Below, piece after piece: positions 1-7,587 of a stretch of DNA of 35,847 nucleotides (position 1 is its first letter; each line of letters opens with the position of its first letter). A model generated the notes under the pieces. The model made no database searches. It had not been told where the DNA came from and saw nothing but the letters and a program-made list of their open reading frames with translations. Made by a program: the position numbers and the translations under genes. Where the stretch lies: contig PDZS01000047.1 in NCBI GenBank assembly GCA_002753225.1, positions 1 through 35,847 of the forward strand. The letters are read 5' to 3'. Source of the stretch: Deltaproteobacteria bacterium YD0425bin51. GTDB lineage: Bacteria; Desulfobacterota; Desulfobacteria; Desulfobacterales; YD0425bin51.

Positions 1-855
1 ACTTCTACTGTTCCTTTTGTTCCCAAAACAGAACTGCCTGCAACCCTTCCTCCTAAAACAGAAGATAAGCAAGTTAAGGATGAATCCATAAAATCAAATG
101 CTGTTTCTAAAAGTGCTATTAAAAAAAATACTTCTATGAAAAAGGGAAAAAAGAAAAAAAAGAAAAGCTATGCTAAAAAGAGGAAAAAAAGCTCAATAAA
201 GAGATATAAAAAGGCTATACCCCGTTTAAGTAAGAATGAAGTTAAAACCGATACTTACGAAACTCCAGTTGATAACGATCTTTTTTATAAAAAAGGGCTG
301 AATTATCAAAATCTTAATATGTTTGATGATGCCATAAATATGTATGAAGAGGTTCTCAAAAAACATCCTGAAAATTCTACTGTGCTTTTTAACCTTTCTT
401 CCATATATATAAGTAAAAAGAGTTACACTGAAGGTTATTCCATACTATCTAAACTTGTAAATCGAAAACCTGATAATCCCGAATTACTTATAAATCTAGC
501 CATAAGTCAAATAGGTTTAGGAAAGATAGATGATGCTGTATTTACACTAAGGCATGCAGAAAAAATCCCAACAGCAAATCGATTTGCCCTTTATTTTCAT
601 AAAGGAATAGCTTTAAGCAAACTAGGTAAACTTAATGAAGCGATAACATCATATAAAGAAGCTGAAAAATCAAATCCAAACAATCCGCGCTTACTTTTTA
701 ATATGGCTCTGTCTTATGATAAAATGCAAAATTATGATGAAGCAGTACGTTATTATACTTATTTTCTTAAATATTCTATTTCAGAAAAAGAACAGAAAGA
801 AATCAAAAATCGCATAAGAGAACTGTCATTATATAAAGATAAACAAGAAGAATAA
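1..855 (+). CDS. TPR-repeat protein, MshN-like, 5' partial
   Basis: The frame is open from base 1, so the gene begins outside the window and the ATG at 136 is probably internal. The visible N-terminal part is proline/lysine rich (about 45 residues), followed by a very basic Lys/Arg stretch (from base 136 to about 225). About five tetratricopeptide repeats then run from base 280 to 800. MSHA-type biogenesis protein MshN has a membrane anchor, a Pro/Lys-rich linker and C-terminal TPRs; the anchor would lie upstream of this window. Being directly followed by a GspE-type ATPase and a GspF-type platform protein matches the mshN-mshE-mshG order. The TPR content is seen directly; the MshN assignment rests on context. 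It could instead be another periplasmic pilus-assembly TPR protein. Confidence 0.8.
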   Translation, partial: TSTVPFVPKTELPATLPPKTEDKQVKDESIKSNAVSKSAIKKNTSMKKGKKKKKKSYAKKRKKSSIKRYKKAIPRLSKNEVKTDTYETPVDNDLFYKKGLNYQNLNMFDDAINMYEEVLKKHPENSTVLFNLSSIYISKKSYTEGYSILSKLVNRKPDNPELLINLAISQIGLGKIDDAVFTLRHAEKIPTANRFALYFHKGIALSKLGKLNEAITSYKEAEKSNPNNPRLLFNMALSYDKMQNYDEAVRYYTYFLKYSISEKEQKEIKNRIRELSLYKDKQEE

Positions 856-922
856 TTGTATGTGACTGAAAAAACATCCACTATTTTTCTTAAACAAACA
901 TCTGAGTTAGGAGAAAAAACAT

Positions 923-2599
923 ATGTCAGCCCCACAAACATCTGGAGCAGCAGCGCAACCTAAAAAGCGTATTGGAGATATTCTTATTGATTTGGGCTTC
1001 ATAGATCAAGATCAGCTTAGAATGGCTTTAGCTGAATCCAAAAAAACAGGTATAATGCTTGGTGATGTACTTTTACGACTTGACTGGGTAAATGAAGAAA
1101 AGCTTAACATGGCAATTGCTGTTCAGAGTGGTGCTCAAATTCTTAATATTTCAAAAGTTCATGTTGATCCCACTATACTTGCCAAAGTTCCGCAGGATTT
1201 TGCTAAAACCCATGACCTTTTTCCATATTCTGTTGAAAAAAATACTCTGAAAGTAGCAACATCAAATCCATTTGACGTGCTTGCCAGAGATAAATTATCA
1301 AGGCTTACCGGCTACAGAGTTGAAACCTATATAGCTCCAAAGGAATGGATAGCAAAAGCCATTGAAGTTCATTATAATACAGCTCTTACAATTGATGAAG
1401 ATATTGAAAAAATATCTAAAAGCGGTATAACTGTTGACGATGATCAAATTATAAAACTTAGTAATCTATTGATTGATAAAGGATACGTAAGTGGAGCTAG
1501 CGATATACATGTAGTCCCTGATGTGAATTTGACTAGAACATTTTATCGAATAGATGGGGTTTTAAACCAAAACTATCTTTTCCCAAAAACCTTTCACGCA
1601 GGTATTGTCACTCGCTTTAAAGTAATGGCTGATATGGATATTTCAAATCCTAACATTCCACATGACGGAAGAATAAAATATAGCGGCAAAGTTGGTGATT
1701 TGAGTCTTAGAGTTTCAAGCTTCCCTACCCATTTAGGTGAAATAATGGTTATGAGGCTGCTCGTTTATGGCGGTATTGTTGGTGATTTAGCCAAACTTGG
1801 ATTTGAAAAAGATGATTATGAAAAATTTATAAAAAATATTAATCGTCCTTATGGATTAATTCTGACAACTGGACCTACAGGATCTGGGAAAACAACCACA
1901 TTATACACTGCTCTTATGACAGTAAATAATCCTCATATAAATGTAATGACCATTGAAGACCCAATTGAATATGTAATCCCAACAATAAGACAAACTGCCG
2001 TAAACCCTAAAGCAGGTTTTACTTTTCATACAGCCCTAAGAGCAGCATTAAGACAGGATCCTGACGTAATACTTGTTGGTGAGATAAGGGACAAAGAAAC
2101 AGCAGAACTAGCGATTAGCGCATCCAATACAGGGCATTTGGTTTTTTCTACGCTTCATACAAATGAGGCTGCTGCTGCAATAAACCGACTTATTGATCTT
2201 GGAGTAAATACAAGTATGTTAGCATCTGCTCTTTCATTAGTTGCAGCTCAAAGACTTGTTAGAAGGGCTTGTCCAAATTGCGTTACAAAAGAGGCTCCCA
2301 CTGATAAGGAAAAAGAAATTTTCACAAAAAACGGATTAAAAACACCAGCAATGATGCCAAAAGCAGTTGGATGCCCAAGTTGTTCGCATTCTGGTTATAG
2401 AGGAAGAGCAGGTGTTTATGAGGTTATTCAAATTAATAGGGAAATTCAGGAACTGATATTTAAAGCAGCTTTGCAAAGCACAATAGAAGATGCAGCAATG
2501 CGTGATGGAACAGCCCTTTTAATTAAACAAGGATTAAAAAAGATACATTATCAGATTACAACACTTGAAGAAATATTGAGAGTTATAGCTTATGCCTAA
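923..2599 (+). CDS. GspE/PilB-family ATPase with MSHEN (c-di-GMP-type) N-terminal domain, MshE-like
   Basis: Cytoplasmic hexameric motor ATPase of a type IV pilus, MSHA or type II secretion machine, 558 residues, full length for the family. The start at 923 follows an AGGAGA ribosome site. Residues 15-70 carry two repeats of the form R/LGxxLLxxGxxxxxQLxxAL, the MSHEN pattern that binds c-di-GMP in MshE. The core shows Walker A GPTGSGKT at about 317-324, an Asp box around the DPIEYV segment, and a Walker B region with GEIRDKETAE at about 386. The tetracysteine zinc motif of GspE proteins is present as CPNC (about 450) and CPSC (about 484). The stop overlaps the start of the next gene by 8 bases, so the two are translationally coupled. 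MshE is the best label; PilB or GspE remain possible. Confidence 0.93.
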   Translation: MSAPQTSGAAAQPKKRIGDILIDLGFIDQDQLRMALAESKKTGIMLGDVLLRLDWVNEEKLNMAIAVQSGAQILNISKVHVDPTILAKVPQDFAKTHDLFPYSVEKNTLKVATSNPFDVLARDKLSRLTGYRVETYIAPKEWIAKAIEVHYNTALTIDEDIEKISKSGITVDDDQIIKLSNLLIDKGYVSGASDIHVVPDVNLTRTFYRIDGVLNQNYLFPKTFHAGIVTRFKVMADMDISNPNIPHDGRIKYSGKVGDLSLRVSSFPTHLGEIMVMRLLVYGGIVGDLAKLGFEKDDYEKFIKNINRPYGLILTTGPTGSGKTTTLYTALMTVNNPHINVMTIEDPIEYVIPTIRQTAVNPKAGFTFHTALRAALRQDPDVILVGEIRDKETAELAISASNTGHLVFSTLHTNEAAAAINRLIDLGVNTSMLASALSLVAAQRLVRRACPNCVTKEAPTDKEKEIFTKNGLKTPAMMPKAVGCPSCSHSGYRGRAGVYEVIQINREIQELIFKAALQSTIEDAAMRDGTALLIKQGLKKIHYQITTLEEILRVIAYA

Positions 2600-3806
2600 T
2601 TTCAGTTTTGAAGCTATAGATAACATGGGGAAACTTAATAAAGGCACAATGATCGCCTTAAATGAATCTGACGTTGAAAAGCGCTTAATTCAATCTGGAA
2701 AAACCCTTATAAAATGCAAACTAGCTCAAAAAAGTTTATTTTCATCTAATACAGGTGGAAAAATTCAACCTCGTATTTTGGTTGAATTTTATTATAGACT
2801 TGCTCAGGCTTTAGAGCTTGGACTTCCTATTCTAGCAGCACTGGATGAAAACGCAAAATCTCTTCCTTCACCTCAGTTAAAAAAAATTGCAAGTGAAATG
2901 CGTGTTGCAATTGAAGGAGGAAATACTTTTTATGAATCAATGCTCAGATTTCCTAAAACATTTGGAAAGTTAGATGTAGGAATTGTCAAGATGGGTGAAC
3001 AGGCAGGTGCATTACCCAAAAGTATGAAAGACTTATCTGAGTTTCTTAGCTGGAAAGAGGAAATAAGATCAACCATTAAAAGAGCATCCATGTATCCCAG
3101 CTTTATTATGCTTACCATCATTGGAGTTATTGGAGTATGGGTTGGCTATGTTCTTCCTATGATGGCTGTAATGCTTAAAGACATGGGTATAAAACTTCCT
3201 CAAGTAACAATAAATCTTCTTGCAGTAAGCGCATTTTTAAAATCTAGCTGGCTGCTTCTTCTTGGTGGACTTATTTTAAGTATTGTAAGTTTTATCTTTA
3301 TTCAAAAAACAAAACAAGGAGGCTTAATTATTCATAAATATTTGTTAAAATTTCCTGTCATTGGAAATGTTGCAAATAATATTGCTTTAGCAAGACTTTG
3401 CCATAATTTTGCCACCATGTATAGTTCAGGAATGGGAATACATGTTATATTTGACATTTTAAAAGATGATGTTATCGGGAACAGGTATATAGAAAACCGC
3501 TTAAATTTTGCTTATCAAGAAATTCAGCGCGGACAATCTGTATCTGGCGGATTTGAAAATTCAGGAGGATTTTCACCTCTCTTTCTCGGAGCAGTGAGAA
3601 ATGGAGAGCTTACAGGAACCCTGGATGCTACTTTAAAACGTCTTGGAGATTATTATGATGCAGAAGTAAAGAGAAGCGTTCAGACAATGGTCAATGCATT
3701 TGAACCTCTAACCCTTTTAATTTTAGGTGGTGTATTTGGAATGATTGTTTTATCTATAATGCTGCCGTTATATGATGTGATGGGAAGTATAGGTAAGGCT
3801 TACTAA
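2592..3806 (+). CDS. GspF/PilC-family inner-membrane platform protein, MshG-like
   Basis: Polytopic inner-membrane platform that couples the motor ATPase to pilus or pseudopilus assembly; 404 residues is the usual length. It has the two repeated T2SSF cytoplasmic domains (about residues 60-185 and 265-390), each with the family pattern of an FYRLAQALELGLPIL-like helix and a GE.xG motif (MGEQAGALP; NGELTGTL). Hydrophobic segments lie near residues 165-195, 215-237 and 370-395. Translation starts inside the preceding ATPase gene (8-base overlap). No pilin genes, outer-membrane secretin or prepilin peptidase are visible in this window. Confidence 0.92.
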   Translation: MPNFSFEAIDNMGKLNKGTMIALNESDVEKRLIQSGKTLIKCKLAQKSLFSSNTGGKIQPRILVEFYYRLAQALELGLPILAALDENAKSLPSPQLKKIASEMRVAIEGGNTFYESMLRFPKTFGKLDVGIVKMGEQAGALPKSMKDLSEFLSWKEEIRSTIKRASMYPSFIMLTIIGVIGVWVGYVLPMMAVMLKDMGIKLPQVTINLLAVSAFLKSSWLLLLGGLILSIVSFIFIQKTKQGGLIIHKYLLKFPVIGNVANNIALARLCHNFATMYSSGMGIHVIFDILKDDVIGNRYIENRLNFAYQEIQRGQSVSGGFENSGGFSPLFLGAVRNGELTGTLDATLKRLGDYYDAEVKRSVQTMVNAFEPLTLLILGGVFGMIVLSIMLPLYDVMGSIGKAY

Positions 3807-3822
3807 TTATTTAAATTGCTCC

Positions 3823-3852
3823 TTGACATATATGATATCAAGCTTTTATACT
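3823..3852 (+). promoter_or_regulatory. Predicted sigma70-type promoter
   Basis: TTGACA (3823-3828) and TATACT (3847-3852) are separated by 18 bases, just after the stop of the platform gene. The next ATG is at 3879 behind an AAAGGAG ribosome site. This makes the coiled-coil protein and yjbQ a separate transcription unit from the pilus genes. Confidence 0.55.
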
Positions 3853-3878
3853 GATCTTTTTGTCAAAGGAGATTAAAG

Positions 3879-4301
3879 ATGAAAAACCGTAAGCAAGAAG
3901 ATATTATAGCTGAAAAAATTGTAAAATATTATGATTATTTTGAAGAAAATTCCATAACAACTATTTCTAAAAAATGCGCTAAATATATTGTAAATGAATA
4001 TTTTGAAGACATCTGCTCAAACAATTTTGAAATTCCTTCTTCTGAGGTAATTGAAGAGTGGGTTTTAGAAGAGGTAAAGCATCAATTTGATGAAAAAGTC
4101 GTAGAAATAATAGAAAATACTTGTCCTTCAATGACTGAAGATGAAATAGATGAACAAATCACAAAATTAGAAAAAATGTATGAAAGAGAAAATAAAAAGC
4201 AGATAAGTGCTGCTGCTAATCTTGCTAGTAAAGAACTCAAAAGCCGTATTAAAAGTCTCCAAAAAGACTTGATCGAACTTAGAAAAAAATATGTAAATTA
4301 A
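3879..4301 (+). CDS. Small charged coiled-coil protein, unknown function
   Basis: A 140-residue soluble protein of no family I recognise. It is rich in Glu, Lys and Ile and has no signal peptide or membrane segment. The C-terminal part (about residues 95-138) has heptad-like spacing of Leu/Ile/Ala between charged residues and is probably a coiled coil; the centre is acidic. The ribosome site AAAGGAG is well spaced from the ATG, and a consensus-like promoter lies just upstream. The stop is 13 bases before the yjbQ-family start, so the two are likely co-transcribed. Codon use resembles its neighbours. Confidence 0.75.
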   Translation: MKNRKQEDIIAEKIVKYYDYFEENSITTISKKCAKYIVNEYFEDICSNNFEIPSSEVIEEWVLEEVKHQFDEKVVEIIENTCPSMTEDEIDEQITKLEKMYERENKKQISAAANLASKELKSRIKSLQKDLIELRKKYVN

Positions 4302-4314
4302 AAAAGGAAAATTT

Positions 4315-4731
4315 ATGAAAAGTTATCGCAAAGAATTATGGTTTACCACAGAGGAGCGCACTGCTTTTATAAATATAACTCCCCAAATTCAAGACGCTTT
4401 AAAAGAAAGTGATATTAAAGAAGGGTTTGTTCTTGTTAATGCGATGCATATAACATCTTCTATATTTATCAATGATGATGAAATGGGATTACACCAAGAT
4501 TTTGATGTTTGGCTGGAAAAAATGAGCCCCCATGAACCTGTATTACAATACAAGCACAATATTGGAGAAAGCAATGCAGATGCTCACATAAAAAGACAAA
4601 TCATGGGACGTGAAGTTGTTGTAGCAATTACTGATGGGAAATTAGATTTTGGGCCATTTGAACAAATTTTGTACGGAGAATTTGATGGCAAAAGACGAAA
4701 ACGTGTACTTATAAAAATAATTGGTGAATAG
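4315..4731 (+). CDS. yjbQ: YjbQ/UPF0047-family protein (secondary thiamine-phosphate synthase family)
   Basis: A compact 138-residue cytoplasmic protein, full length for the UPF0047/YjbQ family. Family landmarks are visible: the HITSSIFINDDE segment near residues 43-54, an HNI...NADAHIKRQIMG segment near 80-99, and the C-terminal LDFGPFEQILYGEFDG stretch followed by KRRKRV. Conserved His, Asp and Glu residues in these segments form the family's putative active site. E. coli YjbQ has weak thiamine phosphate synthase activity, but its physiological role is unsettled. The ribosome site is AAAAAGGAAAA. It ends 28 bases from the convergent response-regulator gene. Confidence 0.9.
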   Translation: MKSYRKELWFTTEERTAFINITPQIQDALKESDIKEGFVLVNAMHITSSIFINDDEMGLHQDFDVWLEKMSPHEPVLQYKHNIGESNADAHIKRQIMGREVVVAITDGKLDFGPFEQILYGEFDGKRRKRVLIKIIGE

Positions 4732-4759
4732 GTTACTTATGTTGATAAACCGTTTATTT

Positions 4760-6151
4760 TTAGGATAAGCTCTTAGGGTGGTCTAAATCAAGTCGATATT
4801 TTTTTATTTTTTGATTTAATCCGCTTTTGCCAATCCCTAAAAGATCTGCTGCATGGGTTTGAACATTATTTGTTACTTTTAGAGCTCTTTCTATCATTTT
4901 TCTTTCAACCATCTCAAGGGTATCATATAGTTTTGCATTTACTGATATACCTTCTAAATGCAAAGAATTACTAGCGTTTTCTTTAAAATCTTTAGATAAA
5001 TCAGAAACTTTAATTGTATCTCCAGAGCATAATATCATTGCACGTTCAATTACATTTTCTAATTCTCTTACGTTTCCAGGCCATCTGTATTCATAAAAAA
5101 GCCGTTCGACTTCTTTGTCAATAGCTTTTAACTGCTTTTCTCCTTTATATTCTACTGCATATTTTTTTATAAAATGATCAGTTAAAAGTCTTATATCTTC
5201 AGTTCTATCCCTTAAAGGAGGAAGCGTAATATGAACAACATTTAGCCTAAAATAAAGATCATTTCTAAAATTCCCTAACTGTACTTCTTCTTTTAAAATT
5301 TTATTAGTTGCTGCAATTAAACGAATGTTTACAGAAATCGGCTTTACTCCTCCTACCCTTTCAAAATTCTTTTCTTGGAGAACTCTTAAAAGCTTTACCT
5401 GTAAATTTGAGGATAGCTCTCCAATTTCATCAAGAAATATAGTTCCCAAATCCGCCAATTCAAATCTTCCTTTTTTCATTGCAATAGCACCGGTAAAGGC
5501 GCCTTTCTCATGACCGAATATCTCGCTCTCAAGAAGACTTTCATTAAATGCGGAACAATTAACTGCTATATATGGACCTTTTGCACGCTGGCTGTTAAAA
5601 TGTATTGATTTTGCAACTAACTCTTTTCCAGTTCCGCTCTCCCCTTCTATTAAAACAGTTGCATTAGTAGGCGCTACTTTTTGAATCATTTCAAAAAGAT
5701 CCTGCATTTTTTTGCTTTTTCCAATAATATTTCCAAAACTGTACTGTGATGTAATTGCTGATTTAAGCCTTCTATTCTCTTTTATTACTCTGTACATAGC
5801 AGTTGCGCTTTTTGAGTAAATTATTAGTCTTTCATTATCAAAAGGCTTTAATATGTAATTGTAAGCTCCTTTTTGCATTGATTCTACTGCCTTTTCCACA
5901 GTACCATAAGCGGTCATCATAATAACTGGCAAATCAGAATCTTTTGCTTTGATTTTTTCAAGCAGTTCTATTCCATCGATACCAGGCATTTTCATATCAG
6001 TAATTACAAGATCAATATCAGAGTTATCTAAAATTTCTAAAGCCTTATACGCAGTGTTTGCTATAAAAGTTTCAAAGCCTTCATCCTGAAGAACAGCACT
6101 AAGTATAAGCGTATAATTTTTTTCATCATCAACAATAAGAATTGATTCCAT
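4760..6151 (-). CDS. NtrC-family sigma54-dependent response regulator
   Basis: A 463-residue DNA-binding activator with full three-part architecture. The receiver is at residues 1-120, with acidic pocket D8/D9, phospho-acceptor D52 and conserved K102 (LKPF). The AAA+ sigma54-interaction domain spans about 140-375, with Walker A GESGTGKE at 170-177 and the sigma54-contacting GAFTGA loop at 217-222. A Fis-type helix-turn-helix lies at about 425-456. The start is 5 bases downstream of the stop of the sensor kinase gene, so the two form a cognate NtrB/NtrC-like pair. It should switch on -24/-12 promoters when phosphorylated. Its targets cannot be read from this window. Confidence 0.95.
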   Translation of the reverse strand: MESILIVDDEKNYTLILSAVLQDEGFETFIANTAYKALEILDNSDIDLVITDMKMPGIDGIELLEKIKAKDSDLPVIMMTAYGTVEKAVESMQKGAYNYILKPFDNERLIIYSKSATAMYRVIKENRRLKSAITSQYSFGNIIGKSKKMQDLFEMIQKVAPTNATVLIEGESGTGKELVAKSIHFNSQRAKGPYIAVNCSAFNESLLESEIFGHEKGAFTGAIAMKKGRFELADLGTIFLDEIGELSSNLQVKLLRVLQEKNFERVGGVKPISVNIRLIAATNKILKEEVQLGNFRNDLYFRLNVVHITLPPLRDRTEDIRLLTDHFIKKYAVEYKGEKQLKAIDKEVERLFYEYRWPGNVRELENVIERAMILCSGDTIKVSDLSKDFKENASNSLHLEGISVNAKLYDTLEMVERKMIERALKVTNNVQTHAADLLGIGKSGLNQKIKKYRLDLDHPKSLS

Positions 6152-6156
6152 AATAT

Positions 6157-7578
6157 TTATTTGTTTTTTACAGGGAAATAAATGACTGCTTGAGCGCCTC
6201 TGCTTGATTTGTTTTCAATTGAGATACTCCCGCCATGAGCGTCAATAATATTTTTTACAATTCCAAGACCAAGCCCTGTTCCCATTTCTTTTGTTGTAAA
6301 AAAAGGATCCCACAGTTTATCTGCAATTTCATCAGGGAGACCATGCCCTTCATCTTCAAAAACAACTTTAACTTTATTTTCTTGAGAAAGATAATTAGCA
6401 GATACACGTATTTTACCTCCACCAGGCATTGCTTCTTTAGCATTGAGCAAAATATTTAAAAAAGCTTGATAGAGCATATTAACATCACCCATTATTTCTG
6501 GAATAGATCCATCATAATTTCTTTCAATTTCATAATGCTTGCCGTCAATTTGTGTTGAAAAAAATGAAATATTTTTATCAAGAATTTCTTCTATCCGGCA
6601 TTGAATAAGTTCAGGTTCTTTAGGTTTTGCAAAATTTAAAAAATCAGTAATAATGTTGTTTAACCTTGTTGCTTCTTCAACAATTATGTGTGGTATTGTA
6701 TTTGATGGATCCAAAATAAGCATTTTTTTCTTCAAATGCTCAGCAGAACTTCTTATAATACCTAACGGATTCCTTATTTCGTGGGATACTCCTGCAACCA
6801 TCTCACCTAAAGCAGCAAGGCGCTGTGCCCTGTTTAGCTCTTCTTTAAGTTTTAATCTTTCAAGAGATCTTCTCTCAAGTATATCTTCACCACGTTTTAC
6901 TACAAAAATCAAAAAAATGAACAAAATCCCCATAACTATAGCACAAGTTTCAAGGACCCTTATCTGGAGATTAAAAATTGATTTATAATCATCTGATAGG
7001 TCTTGAACAATTTCAACTACGCCCAAAATAGGACCTGTCATTTGTGCAAGTGATTTTTCAGCCCGCAAAGGGTCAAAAGTTATAAGAAGACTTTGTTTCG
7101 GGAATCCAAATGAAATCTCCCAAAAATTACCGCTTTGGATAAGTTTAGAAGTTGATCTACCTTTAACTGCATTCTGGTAATCCGATCCTCCCATATTTTG
7201 TTTACCTACAACAGACTTCTCAAAACTATACGAGATAACATTATTCATATCATATATATTAACTGTTTCAACACGAAAACTATGCAGAGTGTTCTTCACA
7301 ACTCTATCCATATGGCTAAACTGCTCTTCATCGCGCAACTGTATCTTGCCAAATTTTAAAGCTACAGGTATAAAAAATTGCATAAAAATTTGATGGTTTA
7401 AATTTTCAACTAAAACATGGGCATAGTCTTTACTCTTTTTGAGAAGCATATTTCTTGCTGAATGCGTATTTAAAGAGGATATTACAACAGTCCCAGCAAA
7501 CATTACAATTAAACTGATAAATGTAAAATACTTAACCAACCTAAAAGGTTTTACTTTTTCTTCTGTATTATTATTCAT
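6157..7578 (-). CDS. Membrane sensor histidine kinase, NtrB/ZraS-like
   Basis: Inner-membrane kinase partnered with the adjacent NtrC-type regulator. I choose the ATG at 7578 (473 residues); a TTG two codons upstream at 7584 is also possible and neither has a strong ribosome site. TM1 is near residues 18-38, followed by an extracytoplasmic sensing region of about 170 residues that looks Cache-like (YQNAVKGR...W.ISF), and TM2 near 210-228. The cytoplasmic HisKA domain carries the phospho-accepting His in GVSHEIRNPLG (about 266). The HATPase domain has an N-box LNAKEAMP, DEGHGLP and GTGLGLG glycine boxes. The gene lies 9 bases after the nucleotidase stop, in the same array. Confidence 0.94.
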   Translation of the reverse strand: MNNNTEEKVKPFRLVKYFTFISLIVMFAGTVVISSLNTHSARNMLLKKSKDYAHVLVENLNHQIFMQFFIPVALKFGKIQLRDEEQFSHMDRVVKNTLHSFRVETVNIYDMNNVISYSFEKSVVGKQNMGGSDYQNAVKGRSTSKLIQSGNFWEISFGFPKQSLLITFDPLRAEKSLAQMTGPILGVVEIVQDLSDDYKSIFNLQIRVLETCAIVMGILFIFLIFVVKRGEDILERRSLERLKLKEELNRAQRLAALGEMVAGVSHEIRNPLGIIRSSAEHLKKKMLILDPSNTIPHIIVEEATRLNNIITDFLNFAKPKEPELIQCRIEEILDKNISFFSTQIDGKHYEIERNYDGSIPEIMGDVNMLYQAFLNILLNAKEAMPGGGKIRVSANYLSQENKVKVVFEDEGHGLPDEIADKLWDPFFTTKEMGTGLGLGIVKNIIDAHGGSISIENKSSRGAQAVIYFPVKNK

Positions 7579-7587
7579 TGCCAATTC

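Noticed and set aside
4732..4759. Possible terminator in the convergent gap (ATAAACCGTTTATTTTT)
   Set aside because: The inverted halves leave almost no loop and the stem is short and AT-rich; not convincing.
6653..6988. 111-codon + strand frame opposite the sensor kinase
   Set aside because: The minus-strand frame carries the H-box and HATPase motifs, so this is a shadow.
7579..7584. TTG start two codons upstream of the ATG of the sensor kinase
   Set aside because: ATG is the more usual start and the ribosome site is equally weak for both; only two residues differ.
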